From NCBI GenBank assembly GCA_937919625.1, contig CALFRK010000026.1:33346-97345 (forward strand): DNA of 64,000 bases, read 5' to 3'. Made by a program: the position numbers and the translations under genes. The notes under the pieces were generated by a model, which did not search any database, had not been told where the DNA came from, and worked only from the letters and a program-made list of their open reading frames with translations. The stretch comes from an uncultured Ilumatobacter sp. (GTDB lineage Bacteria; Actinomycetota; Acidimicrobiia; Acidimicrobiales; Ilumatobacteraceae). Numbering within the stretch: position 1 is the first letter of the stretch; the number at the start of each line of letters is the position of its first letter. This document shows, piece after piece, positions 28,112-36,037 of the stretch.

Positions 28112-29473
28112 TCAGCCCAACAGGTCGACGATCACACGTTCCCAGAGTTCGGTGGTGAGCCGTAGCGACTCGACGTCGACACGCTCGTTGTGACCGTGAA
28201 ATCGCAGACCGAACTCGCTCGGGTCGAGCGAGGGGCTGAACAGGCCGGCGCCATAGGAGACGGCACCGAGGTCGCGAAAGACGCGGGCGTCGGTGAATCC
28301 GACCGTGAACTGCGGGTTCAGGTGGGCGTCGGGGAAGGGCACGCTGATCGCCCGCTGAAGCGAGTCCCACAGCGGCGTGTCGGTACGGCTGATCGAGGCC
28401 GAGTCGTCCATCAGCACCTCGATCTCGACCCGCTCGAACAGATCGTCACCGAGTGCCGCCCGCAGATGGGCCGTGACCTCGTCGGTGTTGTCACCGGGCA
28501 TCGTGCGGATGTCGATGTCAAGGTCGACGATGTCGGGGATCACGTTTGTCTTCGGCTGTCCCTTGGTGGCGACCACGTTCGGAGCGAATGTTGTGTGAGT
28601 GCAGGCGTGCAGGTGACGTTGTGCCCCTGGGTGGGGCAGGTCGGCGAGCAGATCGTCGATCGTGTTCTCGTCGAGCATCGCCGTCTTCATATCGTCGGGC
28701 AAACCGAGCGAATCGACCTGCCCTCGCCACAGTTCGTGGAACCTCGGGGTCGGCTGATAGTCGGCCAACCGCGAAACGACCTTGGCTGCCCGAATCAGCG
28801 CGTTGTCCGAACCGAACGGCATCGAGCCGTGCCCTGGGGTGCCGCGTACCCGCAACCGCCGCCATGCAACACCCTTCTCGGCGACATTGATCCCGATGCT
28901 GTGCTGGCCCTCGGCACCACTGTGCAAGCCACCGCTCTCGGTCAGCAGGTAGGTACACCTGATCGAGTCGGGGTACTGCTCTGCCACCCAACGCGCGCCA
29001 TGGGCACTGCCGGCCTCCTCATCGGCGACGGCGAAATACAGCAGGTCGCCCTTGGGTCGGAACCTGCGCTGCACCAGCGACTTGAACACGACCGCCATCG
29101 AGGACGTGAGGTTCAACATGTCGACAGCGCCGCGCCCCCACACCTCATCGATTCCGTTTGCGTCGCGGATCAGCTCGCCACCGAACGGGTCGTTACGCCA
29201 GCCCTCGGCATTGACCGGCACGACATCGGTATGGCCCATAAGGCACAACGACGGAGCGTTCGGGTCGGTGCCCGGCAGGCGGGCCACGAACGACGCCCGA
29301 TCGGGCGTGGGTTCCCAGCGCTCGATCTCGACCCCTGGGCCCTCGACATAAGTCTGCAGCACATCGGAGTTTCGTGTCTCGTGCCCGGACTCGGCAGTGC
29401 CGTCGTTGACACACTCGTTGCGAATCAGCGTCTGCAGTAGTTCGACGGTGTCACCGGTCAGATCAGTTGCCAT
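28112..29473 (-). CDS. M20-family metallopeptidase/deacylase
   Basis: 453 residues from the ATG at 29473. It has the M20 zinc-site pattern LCLMGHTDVVPVN, then WGRGAVDMLNLTSSMAVV and AVADEEAGSAHGARWV for the catalytic acid, with a dimerisation domain in between (HGSMPFGSDNALIRAA). The C-terminal histidine is in RFHGHNERVDVESL. M20 members of this type act as dipeptidases or N-acyl-amino-acid deacylases; the substrate cannot be assigned. It is monocistronic and convergent with the small membrane-protein gene. Confidence 0.9.
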   Translation of the reverse strand: MATDLTGDTVELLQTLIRNECVNDGTAESGHETRNSDVLQTYVEGPGVEIERWEPTPDRASFVARLPGTDPNAPSLCLMGHTDVVPVNAEGWRNDPFGGELIRDANGIDEVWGRGAVDMLNLTSSMAVVFKSLVQRRFRPKGDLLYFAVADEEAGSAHGARWVAEQYPDSIRCTYLLTESGGLHSGAEGQHSIGINVAEKGVAWRRLRVRGTPGHGSMPFGSDNALIRAAKVVSRLADYQPTPRFHELWRGQVDSLGLPDDMKTAMLDENTIDDLLADLPHPGAQRHLHACTHTTFAPNVVATKGQPKTNVIPDIVDLDIDIRTMPGDNTDEVTAHLRAALGDDLFERVEIEVLMDDSASISRTDTPLWDSLQRAISVPFPDAHLNPQFTVGFTDARVFRDLGAVSYGAGLFSPSLDPSEFGLRFHGHNERVDVESLRLTTELWERVIVDLLG

Positions 29474-29592
29474 GGTCACAGTCTCGCGCCCCGACGGCGC
29501 TCTCTTCACTCTGAACGCGTGCACAGGTTGCGGCACATAGTGCACAACCTGTTCGCGCGTTGGCAGGGCCATGCGTACGGCATGCTGTCGCG

Positions 29593-29910
29593 ATGAAGAT
29601 TCACACTCAACCCGACCAGCTCGGTGGTGTCTGGGCCAACGCCGCCGCAGTTCGGCACTCGCCGCACGAGTTCACGATCGACTTCCTGCGCTGCGACTTC
29701 GACGATCAGGGCATGGCCAAGGCCGGAATTCTGGTACAGCGCGTCAACGTGTCGCCCCTGTTCGTCACGCAGCTGATCACGGCACTCCAGGACAACTGGT
29801 CAAAGTACGCCGACAAGGCGATGCCAAAGGAGATCGGTGACATCTTCCTATCGCCACCCGTGATCGGCAGCGGCGAGGACCTCGGCGATGAGTCGACGGC
29901 AAGCGACTGA
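29593..29910 (+). CDS. DUF3467-family protein
   Basis: 105 residues. The pattern VWANAAAVRHSPHEFTIDF, then ILVQRVNVSPLFVTQLITALQDNWSKYAD, matches DUF3467, a small conserved bacterial family without known activity. It is followed 2 bp later by a 9-bp-stem hairpin and is divergent from the M20 gene. Confidence 0.75.
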   Translation: MKIHTQPDQLGGVWANAAAVRHSPHEFTIDFLRCDFDDQGMAKAGILVQRVNVSPLFVTQLITALQDNWSKYADKAMPKEIGDIFLSPPVIGSGEDLGDESTASD

Positions 29911-29912
29911 AC

Positions 29913-29941
29913 GTTCGGAGTAGGCCTGGCACACTCCGAAC
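29913..29941 (+). terminator. Hairpin after the DUF3467 gene
   Basis: A 9-bp stem (GTTCGGAGT / ACTCCGAAC) surrounds AGGCCTGGCAC. The stem matches part of the hairpin at 14648, and the apex carries the CCTGGCAC core shared with the hairpins at 33004, 35234 and (as CCTGACAC) 51023. Confidence 0.65.
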
Positions 29942-29985
29942 GCGGATGACGCCTGACCGTTGCGTGCCCCTAGCGTGATGGGGTT

Positions 29986-30681
29986 GTGCGCTACGAGACC
30001 TTGCTATTCGACCTTGATCACACCCTGCTCGACTCCGACGCGTCCGAGATCGCGGCATACGCCCACACGATGTCGATGATCGAGCTTCCCGATCCCGACG
30101 ACCACTTCCAGCGCTACCTCCGAATCAATCATGCGATGTGGGCGGCCGTCGAGCGCGGCGAAATGCAGCCATCGGAGGTCCGTTTTCGACGCTTTGAGCA
30201 ATTCGTCGACGAGGTTGGCATCTCTGCGGATCCGGTGGCGATGGCCGATGCATTCGTGTGGGGGCTCGGCGCCTTCGGCGAGTTGTACGACGGTGCACGC
30301 CAGGTGCTCGATCAATTCGCCGGACGGGTGCGCCTGGCGATGATCACGAATGGGCTCAGCGAGGTGCAACGGGCGCGGATCGAACGCCTCGACCTTGCCG
30401 GCTACTTCGACGCCGTGGTGATTTCGTCGGAGGTCGGCGTCACCAAGCCACGCCCGCAGATCTTCGACATCGCCTTCGAACAACTCGGTCAACCGGACAG
30501 GCAGACCTCGCTCATGATCGGCGACAGCCTGACCAGCGACATCCGCGGCGGCAGCGACTACGAAATCGCGACCTGCTGGTTCAACTGGCGAGGTGCACCG
30601 GCCGACCCTGACCTGACCATCACCCACGTGATCACTGATCTCGAGCAGTTGGTCGAGATTGTCTTGCTATCTGCCGGGTGA
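29986..30681 (+). CDS. HAD-superfamily phosphatase, YjjG-like
   Basis: 231 residues from a GTG. The four HAD motifs are visible: LLFDLDHTLLDSD (nucleophile aspartates), MITNGLSEVQ, the lysine in SSEVGVTKPRPQIFD, and MIGDSLTSDIRGG. A helical cap sits between motifs I and II. The pattern TNG...VGVTKP resembles YjjG-type nucleotidases and haloacid dehalogenase-like phosphatases acting on small cytoplasmic metabolites; the substrate is not determinable. Confidence 0.87.
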   Translation: MRYETLLFDLDHTLLDSDASEIAAYAHTMSMIELPDPDDHFQRYLRINHAMWAAVERGEMQPSEVRFRRFEQFVDEVGISADPVAMADAFVWGLGAFGELYDGARQVLDQFAGRVRLAMITNGLSEVQRARIERLDLAGYFDAVVISSEVGVTKPRPQIFDIAFEQLGQPDRQTSLMIGDSLTSDIRGGSDYEIATCWFNWRGAPADPDLTITHVITDLEQLVEIVLLSAG

Positions 30682-30746
30682 CGATCGGCACACCGAAACA
30701 TCCAAGCTTGGTTCACCGCGTGGGTCGCCAGGGCTATCGTTGAGGT

Positions 30747-31619
30747 ATGGCTTCTGGGGGTGGTCGGCGAAAGCAGTTGACGATCGGTGCAGCGATCGTG
30801 ATTCCCGCGGCAATCGCCGTTGGGGTTCTCGTGCCGCGGGACCACGCCAACGAGATCGAGGTCGAAGAGGTCGTCGAGCGCTTCCGCGCCAGCACAGTTC
30901 CGGTCGACACCCAACCAGCATCGCCCTCAACCAGCACGGTGACCACGTCGACTGTCTCTATCATCCCGCAGCAGACGGATCCGCCGATCACCGACCCGTT
31001 ACGTGAGGTGGCCGTGGCCGAGCCGGGGGTCTACGTCTACCGAACCAGCGGCTTCGAGGCGATCGATGCGCTGACGGGGGTCACCCACGAGTATCCGGCC
31101 GAAACCACGATCACCGTGATCGCCGACGGGTGCGGCGTGCTGCTTCGATGGGACGCTCTCGAAGAACGCCGCGAGGAATGGCGACTGTGTGCAACACCTG
31201 TTGGTATCGAGCTGCAAACACAATCGCTTCAGTACCACGAGTTCTTCGATCAGGAGACACCTGAGAACGTGGTCTGTGATTTGCCTGTGCTGTTGGTACC
31301 GGTCTCTGATCAGCCGCTCGAACCTGTCGCTCAGACCTGCACGATCGAGGACCGCCCCTGGCTGCCAGTCTGGGAGGTGCTCGAGTCCGGCGTGGCCGAC
31401 GTCGACGGCGAAACGATCGACGTCCGTCACGTGCGGATGACGATCGACGACAACGACAACTATTTTGAGCACTATGTCGCCGACTGGCTGTTGGCTCCGA
31501 ACGGTCAACCGGTCCAACTCAGCCTGCTCAAGCAATCGAAGTCGGGGTCGGTCGTCGGTGATGTGGTCTATGACGAGGTCGTTCAGCTCGACCTGGTGTC
31601 GACCGACCCACTTCGCTGA
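30747..31619 (+). CDS. Membrane-anchored or secreted protein of unknown function
   Basis: 290 residues. An N-terminal basic stretch (GGGRRKQ) precedes one hydrophobic segment (LTIGAAIVIPAAIAVGVLV), then an acidic and Ser/Thr/Pro-rich linker to about residue 85. The rest is a soluble domain with paired cysteines (DGCGVLL, WRLCAT, NVVCDLP, AQTCTIE) that could form disulfides outside the cell. I do not recognise the domain. It follows the HAD gene by 65 bp on the same strand. Confidence 0.6.
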   Translation: MASGGGRRKQLTIGAAIVIPAAIAVGVLVPRDHANEIEVEEVVERFRASTVPVDTQPASPSTSTVTTSTVSIIPQQTDPPITDPLREVAVAEPGVYVYRTSGFEAIDALTGVTHEYPAETTITVIADGCGVLLRWDALEERREEWRLCATPVGIELQTQSLQYHEFFDQETPENVVCDLPVLLVPVSDQPLEPVAQTCTIEDRPWLPVWEVLESGVADVDGETIDVRHVRMTIDDNDNYFEHYVADWLLAPNGQPVQLSLLKQSKSGSVVGDVVYDEVVQLDLVSTDPLR

Positions 31620-31700
31620 ACATCGCGCCAGACTTGGTTCGTCACTTCACTGAGATCATCGTCAGCGGACTGCGCAACGCAGCGGCGACGTGAGCAGTGA

Positions 31701-32339
31701 TCAGGCCAAGAGCGAATACACCGCGAGGCGCGGGCTGCTGAGCACCGGGACACCGAGATCGACCCGATCGGCGGCGTCGGCCATCGAGGCTTGAGCGAGC
31801 ACGATCACGTCGCACCGCTCGGCGATCGAGACCAACGCTTCGGCGATCGCCACCAAGTAGCCCTCCCGGTCGCCGGCCTCGAACCGGCCCCAAGCACCGG
31901 CGACGACGTGAAGTTCGAGATCGAGTTCGCTTCCACCCTCGGCGGCGACAGATTCGAGCAGGGCACGCGTCGGTTCAAGCGTGCTGTCGACGGCAGCGAC
32001 GACCACGATCCGCCCGCCCAGCTCGACTGCTCGTTGCGCCATCGGCCGGTCGACGCGCAGGACCCGACGACCGCCCGAGCGCCCGAGCATCTCGGCGATG
32101 CCACCGATCGTGGAGCACGTGCACACGATCGTGTCGGCTCCTCGCCGTTCGAGCTCGGCGAGCGCGCGCCGCACTCCGTCGAGCACCTGCGGGTCGTCGA
32201 CTCCGGAGCTGCGCGCCCGACATAGCAACGCCACGTCGACAATCGCAAACGAGTCGAAACCAGGTGCGAGCTCGGCGACCAGTGCCTCGAATGTCGCGAC
32301 GTGAACGGGCGACGTGTGCAGGAAACCGATCGTGGCCAT
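31701..32339 (-). CDS. Asp/Glu/hydantoin racemase-superfamily protein
   Basis: 212 residues from the ATG at 32339. The two family cysteines are not both present: the first region reads TIVCTCSTIGGIAEML, while the second, usually with cysteine, reads IVLAQASMADAADR. That suggests a non-racemase or altered member of the Asp/Glu racemase fold. LRVDRPMAQRAVELGGRIVVVAA in between (core VDRPMAQRA) is typical of the family. It is divergent from padR, and the shared upstream region holds the 16-bp palindrome at 32405-32420, so it may be co-regulated. Confidence 0.7.
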   Translation of the reverse strand: MATIGFLHTSPVHVATFEALVAELAPGFDSFAIVDVALLCRARSSGVDDPQVLDGVRRALAELERRGADTIVCTCSTIGGIAEMLGRSGGRRVLRVDRPMAQRAVELGGRIVVVAAVDSTLEPTRALLESVAAEGGSELDLELHVVAGAWGRFEAGDREGYLVAIAEALVSIAERCDVIVLAQASMADAADRVDLGVPVLSSPRLAVYSLLA

Positions 32340-32404
32340 TACGCCAGTCTTGCCGACGCCTTCGACGCGAGTGATCGGACCTTCCAAGACACGAGTTGTA
32401 TTTG

Positions 32405-32420
32405 TAACGATATATCGTTA
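32405..32420. promoter_or_regulatory. 16-bp perfect palindrome between the racemase-like gene and padR
   Basis: TAACGATATATCGTTA is a perfect palindrome followed directly by further TCGTTA repeats to 32432. It lies 46 bp upstream of the padR start and 66 bp from the divergent gene. PadR regulators commonly bind palindromes in their own promoters, so autoregulation is the natural reading. Confidence 0.55.
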
Positions 32421-32465
32421 TCGTTATCGTTAGCACATCACGAGATGGGTCTGAAGAAGGAATAC

Positions 32466-33002
32466 ATGACACACAGAATGAAGCACGAACACGAGCACCA
32501 ACACCAACACCAACGCCGGGGGCCCGACGGCCATGGCCGCCATCGCGCCAGACGGGGTTCCGTCGGGGCGGCAATCTTGGCACTCCTGGCCGAACAACCG
32601 ATGCACGGGTATGAGCTGATCACCGCACTCGAAGAGCGCAGCGGTGGCCGCTGGAAGCCGAGCCCAGGCTCGATCTACCCGGCTCTGCGACGCCTCGAAC
32701 ACCGAGGGTTCATAATCGCCACCGAGATTGACGACAAGCGAAGCTTCGAGCTCACCGAATCCGGGCGCCAGCGACTTGCCGAGCACCAGCAAGCAGGCGA
32801 TCAGGCACCTTGGGACGACCCCGGCCTGGGTGGCCACGGCGAGCTTCGCCGAGCTGTCTCCGAACTCACCGGCCCCGCCCGTCAGGTCGGTCGATTCGGA
32901 TCACCCGAGCAGGTCACCGCTGCCGTCGCCGCCGTAAAGGTGGCCACCACCTCGCTGTACCGCATCCTGGCCGACGGACCCAACACCGACTCCGATACCT
33001 GA
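32466..33002 (+). CDS. PadR-family regulator with a histidine-rich N-terminus
   Basis: 178 residues from the ATG at 32466, which has AGAAGGA just upstream; ATG 32445 is an alternative. The wHTH is typical PadR: MHGYELITALEERSGGRWKP then SPGSIYPALRRLEHRGFI. It is preceded by an unusual extension alternating His with Glu/Gln (KHEHEHQHQHQ), then basic residues with more histidines. Such a tract could bind metal ions. C-terminal residues past 110 form helices for dimerisation. A palindromic operator lies upstream. Confidence 0.85.
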   Translation: MTHRMKHEHEHQHQHQRRGPDGHGRHRARRGSVGAAILALLAEQPMHGYELITALEERSGGRWKPSPGSIYPALRRLEHRGFIIATEIDDKRSFELTESGRQRLAEHQQAGDQAPWDDPGLGGHGELRRAVSELTGPARQVGRFGSPEQVTAAVAAVKVATTSLYRILADGPNTDSDT

Positions 33003-33003
33003 A

Positions 33004-33036
33004 AGTTGGGAGTTGCGCCTGGCACAACTCCCAACT
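33004..33036 (+). terminator. Hairpin between convergent padR and Rieske genes
   Basis: A perfect 12-bp stem (AGTTGGGAGTTG / CAACTCCCAACT) closes the 9-nt loop CGCCTGGCA. It begins 2 bp after the padR stop and reaches the first base of the opposing gene's stop, so it can serve both transcripts. It shares the CCTGGCAC apex with other hairpins in this window. Confidence 0.7.
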
Positions 33037-34697
33037 CAGTCGCGCTGAACTCGGCCGCTGAGGAAGTCGATCGACCGGGTCACGGTCGCCGCCACGAAGC
33101 GTTCGAGCTTGGGGGCCGCCATAAACCTTGCGGTGGCATCGAGTGGCAGCGACGAACCGAGTCGGATCGCCTCGTCGGTGGCGGCGACGCTCATCTTGAC
33201 GGCGTGGGCGTGAACGATGAACGCCGTTGTGCCGTCGAGTAGCGCTTCGTGTTGAAGCGACCGCCCGTAGGCGAGCAGGTCGCTCGAGCGCGATTCGACC
33301 TCGGCCCGTTGCCCCACCCCGCTATGCCATTCGTGGCGGCCGGTCCAGTTGGCGAGGAATGCGGTCCACAACACGAGCCGGATCAGATCGGGCGTGACCG
33401 GCCGATCGGTGGCGTGCCACCTGGCGGCGTGGGCGTAGGTGAGACCGTGCGTGATGTCGAGCCAACCGAAGTCGTCGTGGAAATCGAACTCGCCGGCCGG
33501 GTCGTAGCGCAGCATCCGCTCGGTCACCGCCGACACGACCACGTCGAGCACCGAGTCGATCGGCGCCCCACCGGCGAACGCAGCACCCGTCGCCAGCGCA
33601 GCCTCGGTGCGGTCACCGCCGAGCAATGCCGACGAAAGCCGGCCGTCGTCGGCCCAACCCTCGTTCGGGTCGGAGACCGCCTCGGCAAGCCCGTTCAGAT
33701 CGAGCTGCCGCAGCCCGCGATGGAACAGCGTCATGTACGGCAGTTTGTCTTCGCGGGTGCCGTAGACCAGCCGGGGCACGAGGTGCGGCAGCACGGTGTC
33801 GGCACGCTCCCAACCGATTCGGTCGAGCAACTCGAACGCCTTCTGGACATAGATCGCCCCGTGCCCGTACGACAGCAGGTGGTCGCTGACGACATCGGTG
33901 AACCAGGGACGCAACTGCTCGGCGGTCGCACCCGTGTGCAGGGCACCACGCAATAGCGACTGGGCCGGCGCCAACTGCTCGGCCTCGACCAACCGTCTGA
34001 ACTCACCTCGCCCATCGGGCGGCATCGAGACGACCGGGGTGGGCAGCGCCTGCACCGGTCGGTCACGTTCGACCTCGGCCACCCCGGCGATCGCCTGCAC
34101 GATCGGTAGCGCACGATCGTCGTTGTCGTAGTGGTCGACCATCGAGAGACAATCGGTCAGCGAGGCGATCGCGTGCCCCCAACCGAACTCGGCCCGCGGG
34201 GCTCCGTAGGCGACCGCCTCCCAGATCAGTTCGCCTGGATTGGTGTCGGCGCGCAGCAGCCGAACGATGTCGCGCGACACCTGCCCGACATAATCCTTCT
34301 CGATCCCGTGCCGCAGACTGGTCAGCAGCTGGGGCCGTAGCTCGGAGGGGTCGGGCTGCGAGAACGCCACCGACAACGTGCCATCGCCGTCGACAGCGAC
34401 CGGGTAGGTGCGCACGTTCTCCTCGCCGAGCACACAGACGCCGTCGGTCACACGGAACTTCCAGTTGTGCCACGCACACGTGACCAGGTTGCCGTCGAGC
34501 TCGCCGGTGGTCAGTCCATATCCCTCGTGCGGGCAGGCCTGATCGAGGGCGAAGACCCCCTCACTGGTACGGACCAGACAGATCCGGTGCCCGTCGACCT
34601 TGACCATCTTCATCGCCGCCACGGCGAGGTCATCGAGGTGCCCGACCACCGTTCCGGTGCCGTCAGGGGGAACGTTCTGCTGGGTTGTTGCGCTCAC
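33036..34697 (-). CDS. Rieske [2Fe-2S] protein with a long helical C-terminal domain
   Basis: 553 residues from the GTG at 34697. The Rieske domain fills about the first 110 residues, with cluster ligands in CPHEGYGL and CAWHNWKF. The remaining 440 residues are mostly helical, rich in His and acidic residues (for example DFHDDFGWLDITHGLTYAHA), and I do not recognise a named domain. No oxygenase catalytic (mononuclear iron) domain is evident. The promoter contains an inferred SoxR operator shared with the divergent soxR, so it is probably induced by redox-active compounds. An electron-transfer or detoxifying role is inferred. Confidence 0.8.
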   Translation of the reverse strand: MSATTQQNVPPDGTGTVVGHLDDLAVAAMKMVKVDGHRICLVRTSEGVFALDQACPHEGYGLTTGELDGNLVTCAWHNWKFRVTDGVCVLGEENVRTYPVAVDGDGTLSVAFSQPDPSELRPQLLTSLRHGIEKDYVGQVSRDIVRLLRADTNPGELIWEAVAYGAPRAEFGWGHAIASLTDCLSMVDHYDNDDRALPIVQAIAGVAEVERDRPVQALPTPVVSMPPDGRGEFRRLVEAEQLAPAQSLLRGALHTGATAEQLRPWFTDVVSDHLLSYGHGAIYVQKAFELLDRIGWERADTVLPHLVPRLVYGTREDKLPYMTLFHRGLRQLDLNGLAEAVSDPNEGWADDGRLSSALLGGDRTEAALATGAAFAGGAPIDSVLDVVVSAVTERMLRYDPAGEFDFHDDFGWLDITHGLTYAHAARWHATDRPVTPDLIRLVLWTAFLANWTGRHEWHSGVGQRAEVESRSSDLLAYGRSLQHEALLDGTTAFIVHAHAVKMSVAATDEAIRLGSSLPLDATARFMAAPKLERFVAATVTRSIDFLSGRVQRD

Positions 34698-34705
34698 GAC
34701 AACAC

Positions 34706-34736
34706 ACGGTAGAACTTCAAGCATGGTTGAAGTCAA
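34706..34736 (-). promoter_or_regulatory. SoxR-type operator inside a 19-bp-spacer promoter
   Basis: On the minus strand TTGACT (34736-34731) and TACCGT (34711-34706) are 19 bp apart, the long spacing typical of MerR-family promoters. The spacer holds the inverted repeat ACTTCAA-N6-TTGAAGT (34714-34733), similar to the SoxR box. Transcription would start about 34699, two bases before the GTG of the Rieske gene, so the message is probably leaderless. The same repeat covers the soxR start codon on the plus strand. Confidence 0.65.
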
Positions 34737-35196
34737 GAGATTCACGATCGGTGAGATCGGACGTCGCTCAGGCGTGGCAACCTCGGCGCTCCGGTTCTAC
34801 GAAGAGCAGGGTCTGATCCACTCCGAGCGCAACCCTGCCGGGCATCGGCGATACCACGCAGACGTGATGCGACGGGTCAGTTTCATTCGCACCGCCCAGC
34901 GGGTCGGGCTAAGCCTCGAAGAGATCGGCCAAGCGTTGGCCTCGCTGCCCGGCCGGCGCACACCGACTGCGAAGGACTGGGACCAGCTGGCGAGCTCGTG
35001 GCGGCGGCGGCTCGACGAGCAGATCGCCCTGCTGACCCGATTGCGCGATCAGCTCGACGGATGCATCGGCTGCGGCTGCCTATCACTCGCCTCGTGCGGG
35101 ATCTGGAACCCCGATGATGCCGCCGCCGAGCTCGGACACGGCCCGCGCTACCTACTCAGCGACGCTCGGCCGGCAATTCTCAAAAATGCCCCCTGA
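34723..35196 (+). CDS. soxR: Redox-sensing MerR-family regulator SoxR
   Basis: 157 residues. The MerR wHTH is FTIGEIGRRSGVATSALRFYEEQGL. The dimerisation helix leads to CIGCGCLSLASCGIWNP, giving Cys114, Cys117, Cys119 and Cys125 in the SoxR spacing for a [2Fe-2S] cluster. SoxR activates target promoters when the cluster is oxidised by redox-active compounds. No alternative start exists downstream before the conserved domain, so the ATG lies inside the operator, which would let SoxR binding affect its own expression. The divergent Rieske gene is the evident target. Confidence 0.92.
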   Translation: MVEVKRFTIGEIGRRSGVATSALRFYEEQGLIHSERNPAGHRRYHADVMRRVSFIRTAQRVGLSLEEIGQALASLPGRRTPTAKDWDQLASSWRRRLDEQIALLTRLRDQLDGCIGCGCLSLASCGIWNPDDAAAELGHGPRYLLSDARPAILKNAP

Positions 35197-35233
35197 TCAG
35201 CCCCTGTGAGTCACAACCACCGGCACGTCAAGC

Positions 35234-35264
35234 GTTACCAAAGGTGCCTGGCACATTTGGTAAC
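35234..35264 (+). terminator. Hairpin after soxR
   Basis: A 9-bp stem (GTTACCAAA / TTTGGTAAC) with an inner GTGC/GCAC stem and a CTG apex begins 37 bp after the soxR stop. The inner sequence GGTGCCTGGCACA is the apex shared by other hairpins in this window. Confidence 0.65.
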
Positions 35265-35311
35265 GGTGCTGAGGGGTGCTGTGAGACCTGCGGTGAGGGT
35301 GATTATGGATT

Positions 35312-36037
35312 GTGGCCGACATGCACTCTTTCGGTACCCCGCACCCCACCACCGGCCAACGTCTCGCGCTCGAATGGGCCCGGCTACGCACACGCCCCAG
35401 CGCCCTAGATCAAGCCACCCAGTGGGGCCTGACCGATGGTCCGGTCACCAACCTCGAAGAGGTGCTGGCCGCCGTTGGATACGAGACACTTCGTACGCAC
35501 GATGCCGAGCTTCGCCTGCTCCGCCTCGTCGTGTTGGCGGGTGACGACGAGCTCGCCGCCAGGGTGGTCGTGCAGCGGCTGCTCCCGGGCCTACTGGCCG
35601 TCGTCAGCCGGCGCCGGCGGGGTGGCTACGGAGACACGGCGTTTGACGAACTGCTGGCGACGCTGTGGATATCGATCCGCACCTACAACACCGATCGCAA
35701 CCCGATGTGCCTGGCGGCGGCGCTGATCTCCGACGCCGACTACCGCGCCTTTCGGTCAGCGAAGCGGAGACGCTCGGCCGACGAGCGGCCGGTCGATTTC
35801 GGCGACGCCACCCATGCCGCCGAACACACCCCCTGTGCCAGCGACGAACTCGACGAGTTGCTCAATGACGCCCTCGAGGCGGGCGTGCCGCAGTGCGATA
35901 TCGACCTGCTGCGACAACTGGTCGACGCCCCGCGGGCGATCGACCTGGCCCATCAGCTGAACGTGACGCCGCGCACGATTCGTAACCGGCGCGACCGGAT
36001 CACTGACCGGTTGCGCGAGGTTGCGCTCGCTGCGTGA
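35312..36037 (+). CDS. Probable DNA-binding protein with C-terminal sigma-4-like HTH
   Basis: 241 residues from a GTG; ATG 35321 is also possible. The N-terminus reads MHSFGTPHPTTGQRLALEW. The middle is helical with basic clusters (VVSRRRRGGYGDTAFDELLATLW) that resemble sigma region 2 in outline. The C-terminus has AIDLAHQLNVTPRTIRNRRDRITDRLRE, a helix-turn-helix like sigma region 4. I do not know a named family; a divergent sigma-like or stand-alone regulator is the best guess. The last 38 bp overlap the 3' end of the opposite enoyl-CoA hydratase gene. Confidence 0.6.
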   Translation: MADMHSFGTPHPTTGQRLALEWARLRTRPSALDQATQWGLTDGPVTNLEEVLAAVGYETLRTHDAELRLLRLVVLAGDDELAARVVVQRLLPGLLAVVSRRRRGGYGDTAFDELLATLWISIRTYNTDRNPMCLAAALISDADYRAFRSAKRRRSADERPVDFGDATHAAEHTPCASDELDELLNDALEAGVPQCDIDLLRQLVDAPRAIDLAHQLNVTPRTIRNRRDRITDRLREVALAA

